Shown one piece after another: positions 1 through 9,146 of a DNA stretch of 64,000 bases. The DNA is from Oxalobacteraceae bacterium UBA6018 (lineage in GTDB: Bacteria > Pseudomonadota > Gammaproteobacteria > Burkholderiales > Burkholderiaceae_D). Made by a program: the position numbers and the translations under genes. Where the stretch lies: the NCBI GenBank assembly GCA_002428015.1, contig DIZW01000031.1, forward strand, positions 61,241 to 125,240. The letters are read 5' to 3'. Every line of letters begins with the position of its first letter. Positions within the stretch are counted from its first letter, which is position 1. The notes below the pieces were generated by a model, which saw only the letters and a list, made by a program, of their open reading frames with translations, did no database searches and was not told the origin of the DNA.

Positions 1-48
1 ATGGGTGGCGGCATGGGTGGCGGGATGGGCGAAGGCCCCGGCTCCTGA
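1..48 (+). CDS. C-terminal tail of a glycine/methionine-rich protein (partial)
   Basis: The frame open from the first base reads as Gly-Gly-Gly-Met repeats followed by EGPGS and a TGA stop at 46-48. Only 15 residues are inside the window, so the protein cannot be identified. Such GGGM tails are low-complexity, flexible C-termini. It lies about 107 bp upstream of the lipoprotein gene on the same strand. The reading is inferred from the open frame and repeat pattern only. Confidence 0.4.
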   Translation: MGGGMGGGMGEGPGS

Positions 49-155
49 GCACGCTCACGGCCAGGGGCCGGACCCGGATCGGCCCGGCGGATTGAACTTG
101 GCGCGGCGCAGGCACTCCAACGATCAGTGCCGCCAATCCAAGTGGAGCGTAGATC

Positions 156-641
156 ATGCGAATTCGTCCTGCCGTGCCGACCGCCGTGCTCATGCTGAGC
201 CTGCTAAATGCGTGCGCCTATCCGCCCGACGTGGCCGACGCCGGCGGCGCCTGGCCCTCCGCTTCCGGCGCATCCCTGCCAAGCTCCGGCTACCAGGGCG
301 CCTACCGCACCGAAGACGATTACAAGGTCGACGTCGCCACCCTGGTCATGCGCGCCAACCCGGGCCATACCTTCAGCGGCCAGCTGCCGCCGATGCTGCC
401 GGCCATCGTCGTGCTGCGCATGGCGGTCGACCGTAGCGGCAGGCTCACCAAGCTGTCCGTGCAGCGCTCGCGCGACGAGCAGGCCTCTCAGGTGGCGCTG
501 GCAAGCATGGCCCGCTCGGGGCGCCTGCCCTCCCCCGGCGCCTTGATCAGCGGCGCGGCGGACACCCTGGAATTCTCCGAAACCTTCCTGTTCGATAGCG
601 CCTACCGCTTCCAGCTGCGCTCGCTCGCCGGCCCCCAATGA
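156..641 (+). CDS. small lipoprotein with TonB C-terminal-like domain
   Basis: 161 aa. The N-terminus is a lipoprotein signal with lipobox LLNAC (Cys20), so the protein should be lipid-anchored after export. Residues about 85-130 (VVLRMAVDRSGRLTKLSVQRS followed by an Ala-rich helix and RLPSP) resemble the fold of TonB/TolA C-terminal domains, in which a beta-strand, a DxxG turn and a later SGRLP-like segment recur. There is no transmembrane energy-transducer anchor or Pro-rich spacer, so it is not a full TonB. It may be a stand-alone TonB-C periplasmic protein of unknown partner. The start is the ATG that gives a proper signal peptide; overlapping longer frames are shadows. Confidence 0.7.
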   Translation: MRIRPAVPTAVLMLSLLNACAYPPDVADAGGAWPSASGASLPSSGYQGAYRTEDDYKVDVATLVMRANPGHTFSGQLPPMLPAIVVLRMAVDRSGRLTKLSVQRSRDEQASQVALASMARSGRLPSPGALISGAADTLEFSETFLFDSAYRFQLRSLAGPQ

Positions 642-703
642 GGCGTTCCGGCCGTCCTGGCCATGGCCGGACCGGCGGCGGCCGGTGACGCTGATGGAAA
701 AGA

Positions 704-709
704 TATAAT
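704..709 (+). promoter_or_regulatory. consensus -10 hexamer (TATAAT)
   Basis: A perfect TATAAT lies 129 bp upstream of the AI-2E permease start in otherwise GC-rich DNA. No good -35 sits 16-18 bp upstream, so this is only a candidate promoter element. Confidence 0.25.
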
Positions 710-837
710 CAGGCCTTCGTGACGTGGGCGCGGAGCCTGGTTGAACGCGCGTGTCCAGTGCAGGCGTGTTGGCCGATTGGCCCCGTGTTCGCTGGACCGG
801 GCCCGATCGCACGACCACCACACCGCAAGGACCGTAG

Positions 838-1920
838 ATGAACGAATCGCAACGCGGCGCGCTCGGCGCTTTCTTTTCCTTGGCCATTACGCTGGCGGCG
901 CTCTTCGTCACCCAGCGCTTCATCCTGCCGTTGGTGTGGGCGGCCATCATCTGCATCGCGACCTGGCCCCTGTACGCGCGCGCCCTTGTGCGCTGTGGCA
1001 ACCGCCAGGGCCTGGCCGCCGCCGTGGCCGTGCTGGCCAGCGCGATCGTGTTCATCACCCCGCTGGCGATCGGCGTGCAGCAATCGGTGATGCAGGCGCC
1101 GGCCTTGGCCGCGCTGGTCGCCGACGCCAACAACAACGGCCTGGCGCCGCCCGACTGGATCGCCCGCATCCCCTTCGCCGGCCCCGCCATCCTCGACTGG
1201 TGGCACGCCACCCTGAGCCAGCCCCACGGCCTGGCCCACGTGCTGCAGGACGGCTCGGTGGCGCGCCTGCATTCGGCCAGCGAGGTCCTGCGCGCCCTGG
1301 GCGCGAGCCTGATGCACCGGATCATCGACGCCGGCTTTGCCCTGCTCGCGCTGTTCTTCTTCTACATGGATGGGCCGCAACTGGTACGCCAGCTCAACGT
1401 CATCGCCAGCAAGTGCCTGGGCCAGCGGCGCTGGGCGCTGTACGCGGCCAAGGTGCCGACCGCCATCCGCGCCACCGTCAACGGCCTGGTGCTGGTCGGC
1501 CTGGCCGAAGGCGTGCTGCTCGGCATCGCCTACGAGATCGCGGGCGTGCCCTCGGCCGTGCTGTGGGCGGCGGCCACCGGCGTGCTGGCCATCATTCCGT
1601 TCGGCGCGCCGCTGGCCTTCCTCAGCGTGGCCGGCCTGATGGTGCTGCAAGGGCACACCCAGGCCGCCATCGGCATCACCTTGTGGGGCGCGGCCGTCTT
1701 GTTTGTCGCCGACCACTTCGTGCGTCCGAAGATGATCGGCAGCGCCACCCAGCTGCCTTTCCTGGCGGTCCTGCTCGGCATTCTGGGCGGGGTCGAAACG
1801 CTCGGTCTGGTGGGCCTGTTCGTCGGCCCGGTGGTCATGACCTTGTTCGTGACACTGTGGCGTGAGGAAAACCTGCTCGGCGACAACCATCCGCCCCGCG
1901 TCACCAGCGAGGCCAGGTAA
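838..1920 (+). CDS. AI-2E family transporter (PerM/YdiK-like permease)
   Basis: 360 aa integral membrane protein. Hydrophobic helices occur at about 10-50 and 60-80, and a cluster lies at 160-330, with the paired helices and long amphipathic middle segment typical of the AI-2E/PerM family. The C-terminal part contains the family-like stretches GVPSAVLWAAATGVLAIIPF and FVRPKMIGSATQLPFLAVLL. Members form inner-membrane channels or exporters; substrates are known for few of them. The start codon follows a short A/G-rich leader. It is convergent with the TadE-like gene, 24 bp away. The family call is solid; the substrate is unknown. Confidence 0.88.
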   Translation: MNESQRGALGAFFSLAITLAALFVTQRFILPLVWAAIICIATWPLYARALVRCGNRQGLAAAVAVLASAIVFITPLAIGVQQSVMQAPALAALVADANNNGLAPPDWIARIPFAGPAILDWWHATLSQPHGLAHVLQDGSVARLHSASEVLRALGASLMHRIIDAGFALLALFFFYMDGPQLVRQLNVIASKCLGQRRWALYAAKVPTAIRATVNGLVLVGLAEGVLLGIAYEIAGVPSAVLWAAATGVLAIIPFGAPLAFLSVAGLMVLQGHTQAAIGITLWGAAVLFVADHFVRPKMIGSATQLPFLAVLLGILGGVETLGLVGLFVGPVVMTLFVTLWREENLLGDNHPPRVTSEAR

Positions 1921-1944
1921 GGGCTACCCGGCCTCCCGGCCAGC

Positions 1945-2568
1945 CTACGGGCACACCGAGTCGCCTGGAACGAAGCCAAGGGTGTCGGCAGGAACGATCG
2001 CCGTCGATACCGGCAGGTCGAGCGGCAGTTTGATCAGCGCGGTAATGGTCTGGTAATGCACCGGCGTGCACGCACTGGCGTTGGCCGGATCGCAGATGCG
2101 CGCCCGCACGAAACGGATACAGCTCGCGCCATTGGGATCGGTCATGCAATTCTTCTTGTTGCGCGCAGGGCAGGACGGCATCGACCCGCCCGGTATCGGG
2201 GTCATCGTCATGCTGGTGCCGTCGGACGCCAGCGACAGGTAGTCGATGCGCACGTGCTGGTCCGTCACCGGCTGGCCCAGCGCCAGGAAGCCCGCCGCCG
2301 TGCGGAAAATGGCGTTGTAGCGCACCGCATTCATCGCCGCCGTATCGCTGAATTTGGTCTTGCTGGCGCCGTTGGCGGCACGCCGCGTCACCTCCTGCAA
2401 GGTGTTGAACACGTACACCACGCGCGCGAGCTCGATGACGCCGAACACGAACGTGAGAAAGAGCAGGACGACGATCGAGAACTCGACCGCCGTGGCGCCC
2501 GCCTGCGTGGCAGGCCGGCGTGCCCAGCCGGATGGGCGCCTAGTTGCCGACATAAGCGAGCGAGACAT
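1945..2568 (-). CDS. TadE-like minor pilin / pilus assembly protein
   Basis: 207 aa. The N-terminal segment AGATAVEFSIVVLLFLTFVFGVIEL is the TadE/TadG signature: a short positive leader, a Glu five residues into the hydrophobic helix, and one transmembrane segment. The rest is periplasmic, with several Cys (for example near CPARNKKNC and CDPANASAC). I chose the ATG at 2568 because GGAGG lies 9 nt upstream; a later in-frame ATG at 2553 has no ribosome site. It overlaps the preceding gene by 29 bp, so the three Tad-like genes form one translationally coupled minus-strand operon. Confidence 0.82.
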   Translation of the reverse strand: MSRSLMSATRRPSGWARRPATQAGATAVEFSIVVLLFLTFVFGVIELARVVYVFNTLQEVTRRAANGASKTKFSDTAAMNAVRYNAIFRTAAGFLALGQPVTDQHVRIDYLSLASDGTSMTMTPIPGGSMPSCPARNKKNCMTDPNGASCIRFVRARICDPANASACTPVHYQTITALIKLPLDLPVSTAIVPADTLGFVPGDSVCP

Positions 2569-3025
2569 TGGCGTTCACCTCCACACCGAACGATCCGGTG
2601 AAGATCGACGTTGTCGTTGGAAAAAAGTCATCGTACATATACATGGTGATCACCACGCCGACGCGCTTCGGCAGCTTATGGCCGAGGCAGCCGTTGCCCA
2701 CGCCGTCGCACTGCACCATGACGGCGGGGCTGGCGTGCCCGGGGCTCAGCCATGCCGTTTCCTGCGCGATGATTTCACGCGCGACGTCGATGGCAGCGGG
2801 CTCGCCGCCTGACGCCGGGCTGAGCATGTCGGTCTGAGGGACCGTCGCCAGGTAGTGCGCCGCATCGTGGGCGGCGCGCTGGGCCACGGAGTAGTGCCAG
2901 AATACACGCCCGAAGAACAGGGGCAGCGCCAGCAGGACCAGCAAAAGCGGCAGGACCAGGGCCATTTCGACGGCGGCCACTCCCTGTTCGGCCGCGTGCC
3001 GGCGGCGTGAGGATCGACGTTTCAT
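2540..3025 (-). CDS. TadE-like minor pilin
   Basis: 161 aa. The N-terminus has a basic leader then GVAAVEMALVLPLLLVLLALPL, matching the TadE pseudopilin helix with its conserved Glu. The extracellular part is short. The start ATG overlaps the stop of the upstream TadG-like gene as ATGA (3022-3025), and GGAG sits 8 nt ahead of it. In known Tad systems TadE and TadF are processed by the prepilin peptidase TadV and assist Flp pilus biogenesis. No tadA/B/C, flp or tadV gene is visible in this window, so its partners lie elsewhere or it serves another purpose. Confidence 0.82.
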   Translation of the reverse strand: MKRRSSRRRHAAEQGVAAVEMALVLPLLLVLLALPLFFGRVFWHYSVAQRAAHDAAHYLATVPQTDMLSPASGGEPAAIDVAREIIAQETAWLSPGHASPAVMVQCDGVGNGCLGHKLPKRVGVVITMYMYDDFFPTTTSIFTGSFGVEVNANVSLAYVGN

Positions 3026-4509
3026 GGATAGAGCTCCACAGGACCTTTGACGTATTCATCGCTTGTCGCGCCGGCGAATTCGGCGTTGATGCTCGTCGAC
3101 GTGGCCGGCGTCGTCATGAAGAACTTGCCGATCGCCAACACGGTCGCGCTGGCGCTCGCGCCCGCCGTCACCGGGCACTGCAGCAAGGGGATGTTCAGCA
3201 CGCGCCGGTTGGGCACGCCCAGTCCGTGGCTGGGGTCGGGACCGAGCCAGTTGACGTTGGCCGAATACGGGGTCTTGCCGTTGAGCGGATAACTGGCCGG
3301 CGCTGGCCCCGGGGGGTAGAGTTTCCCCCAGACGGTGGTGCTGGCGGCGAACGTCGCGTAGCCGCCGGGCGGCTCGGGCGGGCCGGCCGACAACGAGGCG
3401 TACGGGACCGCCTTGGCGTACGCCCACAGGGGGCCATACATCTTCGCCGTCGTCGCGCCGGCCACGACGTCAGGATCGGCGACGGTGCGCAGGACGGTGG
3501 TCTCACCGCTGAGCTGGGCGGACTGGGACGAGGGCGCCGCCCCCATCCACGAAATATTGCTGTTGTACACATAGGGCCGGACATTGCTGTCCGGCGGCGC
3601 CGCATTCGGCTTGCACATCTCGCCCACATAGGAGTCGAAGCGCGAATTGAGCTGGACATACAGCTGGCCGATCGGGAACGGCCGCCCGACCGATACGCTG
3701 GCCCCTTTCACGCGCGGCATCGCCATGGTGCCGCTGCACACGTAGGGGCCGACGCTGGCCGCGGCCAGGTCGGCCGGCTTGCCGGCCGTGCCGGGCGGGG
3801 CCACCGGATTGACCACGAAATTCTCCGCCGTCACGCCGTTCGGGTTCAACTGCATCAGGTCGTAGTTGACGCCGCGCCGGAAGCCGTACTCCACCAGTTC
3901 GGCGTAGCCTGCGGCATTGGCGCGCGAGGCGGTCGCGTTCAAGGACATCGCGCAGATGCCCAAGGGCGTGAGGTTGATGCTCGAGCGCCCGGCGACCGCC
4001 GAGCCCTTGATATTGACGCTGGTGTACTCGGACGACAGCAGGCGCATGAACAGGGTCTCGACGGTGCCGTAGGCCGCGCCCAGTTCGCCGGTGTCGACCT
4101 TGACGTAAAGCAGCCCGGCAGGAGAGGCGGACGCCGCCCCGACGTCGGCCCAGCTGCCGCCCCGGTCGGACGAGCTGCCGAACCGGATGGCCGCGTCGTT
4201 CCAGGTCATGGGCAAGGTGTACTTATACTTCAGGCCGCTGTCGCCCTGCAAAGTCTGCGCCGCTGCCGCCTCGGCCTTGCTGACGCCGTCGGCGGTGCCG
4301 TTGAGCTCGCGCGCGGCCGCCAGGGCCGCCCCGTCGGCCACGGTCTGCAATTCCACGATCCGGTTGTAGACGCGCGACACGTCCAGCGCCAAGCCGCAAA
4401 AGCCCAGCATGACCAACAACAGGCCGGCGAACATGATGGCGATGCTGCCGCGCTGCGCGCGCGCGCGGTGCGGCAAACCCACGCGCCCCACTTGTGCAAT
4501 CTCGACCAT
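3022..4509 (-). CDS. TadG-like protein (Tad_N domain, secreted)
   Basis: 495 aa from the chosen start. The N-terminus has RAQRGSIAIMFAGLLLVMLG then ALDVSRVYNRIVELQTVADGAALAAA, the classical TadG/putative Flp-pilus-assembly N-terminal signature in which a single helix is followed by a D-A-AALAAAR segment. The long exported domain has many Pro/Ser stretches and scattered Cys. I prefer the ATG at 4509, since GGAGGA precedes it by 5 nt, over the further upstream ATG at 4596. First gene of the three-gene Tad-like operon (TadG-like, TadE-like, TadE-like). Confidence 0.82.
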   Translation of the reverse strand: MVEIAQVGRVGLPHRARAQRGSIAIMFAGLLLVMLGFCGLALDVSRVYNRIVELQTVADGAALAAARELNGTADGVSKAEAAAAQTLQGDSGLKYKYTLPMTWNDAAIRFGSSSDRGGSWADVGAASASPAGLLYVKVDTGELGAAYGTVETLFMRLLSSEYTSVNIKGSAVAGRSSINLTPLGICAMSLNATASRANAAGYAELVEYGFRRGVNYDLMQLNPNGVTAENFVVNPVAPPGTAGKPADLAAASVGPYVCSGTMAMPRVKGASVSVGRPFPIGQLYVQLNSRFDSYVGEMCKPNAAPPDSNVRPYVYNSNISWMGAAPSSQSAQLSGETTVLRTVADPDVVAGATTAKMYGPLWAYAKAVPYASLSAGPPEPPGGYATFAASTTVWGKLYPPGPAPASYPLNGKTPYSANVNWLGPDPSHGLGVPNRRVLNIPLLQCPVTAGASASATVLAIGKFFMTTPATSTSINAEFAGATSDEYVKGPVELYP

Positions 4510-4620
4510 GCGCTCCTCCAGGTAGCAGGCACTGCCCTGGCGAAAACCGCACTCCGCCAAGCCATACCGTCGAGAATTGATTCTATGCCCGACCATCCAC
4601 CTGGAATTGACCTAAAGCAA

Positions 4621-4665
4621 ACAGGGCGTTCGCCTGAGTCCGCTTGGACACGGGCGACGCCCTGT
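4621..4665 (-). terminator. probable intrinsic terminator of the GH5-like gene
   Basis: An inverted repeat (ACAGGGCG at 4621 against CGCCCTGT ending at 4665, extended by a few imperfect pairs) lies 37 bp after the stop of the minus-strand GH5-like gene. On the minus strand it is followed by a T-rich GTTTGCTTT run. It separates that gene from the Tad operon. Confidence 0.55.
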
Positions 4666-4701
4666 TCGCAGGCCGCGGCGCCACCTGCGGTAGCGTGAAG
4701 C

Positions 4702-7344
4702 CTAGCGCGAACCGTAATGCAGCTGGACCGAGCCGATCTCCACGCCGCCGGCGTCGTCCCCGCCGTGGGCGCCGTCGTTGCGGTACACGCGCAGCTCAAG
4801 CCGCTCGATATTGCGCGGATCGATCTTGCCCGCCGCGCGCGCGGCCGGGCCATGGCGCCAGCAATCCCACAGGCCGGGAAACGGCGTCGGCGTCAGCAAG
4901 GTCGGGGCGAACACCAGCTTGTCGAGCGCGATGGTCTGCGTGCTCCATTGATCGCCGGCGGCGACCGACGCGCGCCAGCCCGAGCCATCCTTCTCGATCA
5001 GGAACAGGTCGAGCGCCTTGCGCTTGCCGTCATGGGCTTTGAGGCGCACGCTCAGGGCCGTGGCGGCGGCCGCCGCGTCGCCCCTGGCGGCGATGCGCGC
5101 GCCGATGAACACGGTGCCGGCGTTCAATTCCGGAATGCCGGCGCCGCTGGTCGGCAGGGCTAGCGACAACACCGTGGCGCTGCTCGTTTCGCCCGGCAGC
5201 AGCTTGAAATGCGGCGCCCGGTCCTCCTCCGAGGCGCGTGCGAAGCTCATGGTGGCGGCGTCGCGCCGCGGATCGAAGATTTCCAGCGGGGCGTTGGCGG
5301 CGGCGACGGTGAATGCCCACGCGCCGTTGGGGGCGAACGGCCAGCGCCCCGGCTGCCCCTGCACGGCGCCTGGGAAGGTGGTCGTGCCGGCCGCCGTGGT
5401 CTCGGCCACGATGAATTCGTACTCACCCTCGGGCAAAGTGGCCGGCGCTACGGTGGCGCCGTAGTCGTAAGCGCGCAGGTGCTTGAGCGGCACCGGCTTC
5501 ATGAACTCGCGCATGCCGGCCGGGCGCACATACAGGCTGAGCTGTCGCGGCGCCTCCGCGCTGGCCACGCGCACCCGCAGATTGACGGGGGCGCCGGCCA
5601 AGAATTCATCCGCCGATGCGTTTTGAACCAGGTCCGGATAGGTTCGCGGCGCGTTGACGTGGTACTCGCGCATGCCGACCCGGTTGATCGTCGCCGGCAG
5701 GCTGGCCGGGTCCACCTTGCCCAGGCGGCTGAGCAGCCATACGCCGGGTTCGACGCTGAAACTGCCGGCGGCGGCGTGGCGCACGGGGGCGCTGGCGTTG
5801 CCCGGCACGACCAGCGGCGTGGCCGTGAAGGCGCCGCCCAGGTCGGGCAGGCGCACCGCCATCGGCCAGGCATTGAAGTACAGGCGCGAGACGATCTTGT
5901 CCGGCGCCGGCTGGGCGAACGGGTCGCTCACCAGCAGCTCGTTCGGATACACCTCGAGACGCCACACGCCGTCGCCCACCTTGTCCAGGAAATACGCGCC
6001 GGTGCCCTGGTAGGCCACCACCGGCGACGAGCCGAAGCCCACCAGCCGGGTCAGCGCGGCGATCCGGCGCGGTGCGCTGCGGGTGTCGCCGGCGTACATG
6101 AAGGCGTCGTCGGCGTTGAGCTGGCTCGCGTCGTTCTCATAGTCGACGCTGAAATCGCCGAAGCGGCGGTTGGCGGGATAGGCGCCGTAGTCCTGCATGC
6201 GCGGCAGGCGGCGCATGGCTTCGCCGGCGATCACCGCGCTCACCGCCTGGCGCGGCGTATGCACCAGGTTGATGAAATGGGTTTGCCAGGACAGGTTGTA
6301 CGGCGCCGTGTCGAGCATGTCGTAGGCGAAGATGGCGGCGAACTGGGCGCCGACGCTGCGGAAGGTGCGCGCCATGGCGGGGAACAGGTAGCCGGTGTTC
6401 AGGTCGCCCTGGTCGAATTCGTAGACGATGCGCGGCTTGTTGGCCAGTTTGGGCGTGCGCAGGGCCGCGTAGCCGTCCACGGCCTGCAGGTAGTTGCCCT
6501 GCAAATTGTGGCCGGACACCAGGCCCGAGGGGTACCAGCCGAAATCGATCCCGTCCACCTTGGAGGCGGCCAGCGCGTCGGCGATCGCGAAATCCTGGGA
6601 ATAATTATGAAACGTGATCTGGCGGCTGCCGGTGGCGCGCACGGCGTCGACCAGGGTGTCGATGTACGCGACCGACTGCGCCAGATTGTCCGGATGATGC
6701 TGTGGCTCGTTGATCATTTCAACGAACAGGATCGCCGGCTCGTCCTTCAGCGCGCGCCCGGTGTACGGGTTGACGTGCTTGAGCACCTGGCCGACGTAGT
6801 TGGCCTGCGCGGCGATGGCGCGCGGGTCGGTGCCCATCACCTTGCGCGCGTACAGCGAAGAGAACCCGCCCGGCTGGTAATCGGGATTGCCCAGCTGGTC
6901 CGCGTAGGCCGATCCATACGTCACGATGGGGCTGAGCAGCATGCCGATCCCGCGCTCGCCGGCCTTGGCCACCAGGTAATCCATCAGGTCGGTGTGGGCG
7001 TCCTCGACCAGGTTGCCCTTGGCGTCCGAGCTTTCCCAATCGCCCCAGGAACACAGGCGCAAGCCGTCCCAGCCCATGCGCGCGAAGTGCCCCAGGTCGG
7101 CATCGATCAGCCGCTTCATGTCGGCGCCCACGCGCTGCGCCAGGCGGTAGTCGCCCGAGGCGAAGGCGCAGTAGTTGGCGCCGAACAGGCGCACTTCGGC
7201 ATCGTCGGCGCGCCAGCGCATCACGCCCTGCTGGTCGACGAAAACCCGGGACGGGGACGGAAGCGGGGCCGGCGCCGCGGCCGACGACGCGGCCAGCGCG
7301 CCGGACAACGCCAGCGTGGCGATGGCGATGACGAGGTGTTTCAT
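4702..7344 (-). CDS. secreted glycoside hydrolase, clan A / GH5-like, multidomain
   Basis: 880 aa with a signal peptide (cleavage near ASSAAA, residue 24). Residues about 35-400 form a TIM-barrel of the GH5/clan GH-A type: the acid/base is probably Glu213 in FVEMINEPQHH and the nucleophile Glu309 in RIVYEFDQGD. Residues about 400-880 are beta-rich accessory modules, including a carbohydrate-binding-like C-terminus (ERLELRVYRNDG). An AGGAGAG site 4 nt upstream supports the start. The ThuA gene lies 122 bp upstream in the same direction, so they may be co-transcribed. Substrate is not deducible; cellulase-like or mannan/glycosphingolipid-type activities are all possible in this clan. Confidence 0.78.
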   Translation of the reverse strand: MKHLVIAIATLALSGALAASSAAAPAPLPSPSRVFVDQQGVMRWRADDAEVRLFGANYCAFASGDYRLAQRVGADMKRLIDADLGHFARMGWDGLRLCSWGDWESSDAKGNLVEDAHTDLMDYLVAKAGERGIGMLLSPIVTYGSAYADQLGNPDYQPGGFSSLYARKVMGTDPRAIAAQANYVGQVLKHVNPYTGRALKDEPAILFVEMINEPQHHPDNLAQSVAYIDTLVDAVRATGSRQITFHNYSQDFAIADALAASKVDGIDFGWYPSGLVSGHNLQGNYLQAVDGYAALRTPKLANKPRIVYEFDQGDLNTGYLFPAMARTFRSVGAQFAAIFAYDMLDTAPYNLSWQTHFINLVHTPRQAVSAVIAGEAMRRLPRMQDYGAYPANRRFGDFSVDYENDASQLNADDAFMYAGDTRSAPRRIAALTRLVGFGSSPVVAYQGTGAYFLDKVGDGVWRLEVYPNELLVSDPFAQPAPDKIVSRLYFNAWPMAVRLPDLGGAFTATPLVVPGNASAPVRHAAAGSFSVEPGVWLLSRLGKVDPASLPATINRVGMREYHVNAPRTYPDLVQNASADEFLAGAPVNLRVRVASAEAPRQLSLYVRPAGMREFMKPVPLKHLRAYDYGATVAPATLPEGEYEFIVAETTAAGTTTFPGAVQGQPGRWPFAPNGAWAFTVAAANAPLEIFDPRRDAATMSFARASEEDRAPHFKLLPGETSSATVLSLALPTSGAGIPELNAGTVFIGARIAARGDAAAAATALSVRLKAHDGKRKALDLFLIEKDGSGWRASVAAGDQWSTQTIALDKLVFAPTLLTPTPFPGLWDCWRHGPAARAAGKIDPRNIERLELRVYRNDGAHGGDDAGGVEIGSVQLHYGSR

Positions 7345-7466
7345 GAGGCTCTCCTATGTCTGCGCATGAGGGGCGGCCTCGTGCCGGCGCGGCGAAAGGC
7401 GCGATGATTCGAAGACCAATTTCAATGCGCCGTATTGCAGCGCACGATTTTTCCGGTCCGCGTGGC

Positions 7467-8240
7467 CTAGTCGGCGCGAAAGCCGCGGCCCGTCGCGGCC
7501 CAGTAAATACCGCCATACAGATGGTGCAGGAAGGCCTGGTCGCGGTAGGTGGCGGGCAGGTGGCCCAGGGCCGTGTAGAAGGCGCGCCCATGGTCGTAAG
7601 GCTGGTACCAGCTCACCGGGTGGAAGGCGCCCATGCCCTTGCCCTGTTTATCCGGGAACTTCGCCTCCGGGCGGTAAGTCGTCTCGTCGACCGTCAGCAG
7701 AGTATGCAGGTTGTCCGACAGCGCCGGCCCGAACTCATACCATTCATCGGTGAACAGGAAACGTTTGGCGAACCGGTCCATGCCTGGAAAATTACGGTCC
7801 TCAACCTGGAGCACGGCCGTTTGCACGGGCGGGTGGATATGGAACATGCGCCCCACCATCTTCGTGTACCAGAGCCAGCCATATTCGGTGTCGGAGGCGC
7901 TGTGCACGCCCACGAACCCGCCGCCGGCCCGGATATAGCGCTCGAAGGCAGCCTGCTGCGCGTCGTCCAGGATGTCGCCGGTGGTGAGCAGGAACACGAC
8001 GGCCTGGTATTTCGCCAGTTCCTTGTCGTTCATGACGCGGTTGGCATCCTCGGTCCAGAACACGGTGAAGTCGTGCAGCTTGCCCAGATCCTCGATCGCC
8101 GTCACGCCGGCGTTGATCGCGTCGTGATGCCAGCCGGCGGTCTTGGAGAAGACCAGAACGTTGAATTGCCCGGCCTGGGCGCCGCCCATGCAAAGCAAGC
8201 CGGATACCACCAATACGAGAGCGCGCAGGAATGTCATCAT
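7467..8240 (-). CDS. secreted ThuA-domain protein
   Basis: 257 aa. MMTFLRALVLVVSGLLCMGGAQA is a signal peptide, so I start at 8240 rather than in the much longer frame upstream, which is out-of-frame shadow. The body follows the ThuA (trehalose utilisation) class-I amidotransferase-like fold: VLVFSKTAGWHHDAI, YQAVVFLLTTGDILDDAQQAAF, GGGFVGVHSASDTE and a late HPVSWYQPYDHGRAFYTALGH. The nucleophilic Cys of true amidotransferases is absent (VHSAS), as usual for ThuA. ThuA proteins are common next to sugar-acting enzymes and are thought to act on sugar derivatives. It precedes the GH5-like gene on the same strand. Confidence 0.85.
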   Translation of the reverse strand: MMTFLRALVLVVSGLLCMGGAQAGQFNVLVFSKTAGWHHDAINAGVTAIEDLGKLHDFTVFWTEDANRVMNDKELAKYQAVVFLLTTGDILDDAQQAAFERYIRAGGGFVGVHSASDTEYGWLWYTKMVGRMFHIHPPVQTAVLQVEDRNFPGMDRFAKRFLFTDEWYEFGPALSDNLHTLLTVDETTYRPEAKFPDKQGKGMGAFHPVSWYQPYDHGRAFYTALGHLPATYRDQAFLHHLYGGIYWAATGRGFRAD

Positions 8241-8384
8241 GTTCAGTCCGGGAGTGAAAACGTCGGTCATCATACAACAGCAAGGCCATGCCCAGCCAGC
8301 ACAGCCGGGCCCACCGCCCCCGGCCGCGCCGGCGAGAGCAAGGTCTGCGATAATGGAAACCACCTCGAAAGCGGAAAACTTAGC

Positions 8385-9140
8385 ATGCCCGTCAACTATT
8401 CGCGCCGGCTCACTGGCAGAGTCCGCACAGCCCAGGCCAACCGGCATCTGGGTGTCGCGCTCGCGTTCGTCGCCGGGGCCATCAACGCCGGCGGTTTCCT
8501 CGCCATCCACCAGTACACCTCGCACATGACCGGCGTGGTCTCGTCGATGGCGGACAATGTCGCCATGGGCACATTCAGCGCCTGCCTCACGGGGATCGCC
8601 GCCTTGTCGGCCTTCGTGACCGGCGCGGCCAGTTCCGCCCTGCTCGTGAACTTCTCGCGCCAGCGCGGCCTGCACAGCGAGTTCGCCCTGCCGCTTTTGT
8701 TCGAGGCGATGCTGCTGCTGTGTTTCGGGCTGGTCGCCCCGCGCGTTCCCTTCGAAGCCGGATGGTCGGTCGCGCTCACGGCGATGCTGCTGTCCTTCAT
8801 CATGGGTCTGCAGAACGCCGTCATCACCAAGCTGTCCAACGCCGAGATCCGGACCACCCACGTCACCGGGATCGTGACCGACATCGGCATCGAGCTGGGC
8901 AAGCTGGCCTACCGCAACGCGCCCGACCTGCCCGCGCCGCAACGGGTGGTGGCCAACCGGCCGCGCCTGAAGATCCTGTCGCTGCTGCTGCTGTTCTTCT
9001 TCATGGGCGGCGTGGCCGGCGCGCTCGGCTTCCACCATGTCGGCTATGTCGCCACCGTCCCGCTGGCCCTGGTGCTGGTGGCGCTGGTGAGCGCGCCCGT
9101 GCTCGACGACATGCGCGTGCTCGCCCGGCGCGCGCGCTAG
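8385..9140 (+). CDS. DUF1275 (YoaK-like) integral membrane protein
   Basis: 251 aa with about six hydrophobic helices. FVAGAINAGGFLAIHQYTSHMTG near the N-terminus is the DUF1275 signature (G-x-x-D/N-A-x-G-F followed by T-S-H-M-T-G), and GLQNAVITKLSNAEIRTTHVTG repeats the motif in the second half, implying an internal duplication. Function in the family is not established. The start is the ATG after GCGGAAAACTTAGC; the longer frame upstream overlaps the divergent ThuA gene. The PL9-like gene converges on it 6 bp away. Confidence 0.85.
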   Translation: MPVNYSRRLTGRVRTAQANRHLGVALAFVAGAINAGGFLAIHQYTSHMTGVVSSMADNVAMGTFSACLTGIAALSAFVTGAASSALLVNFSRQRGLHSEFALPLLFEAMLLLCFGLVAPRVPFEAGWSVALTAMLLSFIMGLQNAVITKLSNAEIRTTHVTGIVTDIGIELGKLAYRNAPDLPAPQRVVANRPRLKILSLLLLFFFMGGVAGALGFHHVGYVATVPLALVLVALVSAPVLDDMRVLARRAR

Positions 9141-9146
9141 GCGTCC

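Noticed and set aside
3007..4698. Long plus-strand open frame opposite the TadG-like gene
   Set aside because: It is Arg/Gly/His-rich, has no motif or ribosome site and mirrors a well-supported minus-strand gene.
5209..7407. Plus-strand open frame of 732 codons
   Set aside because: Antisense shadow of the GH5-like gene; composition typical of high-GC antisense frames.
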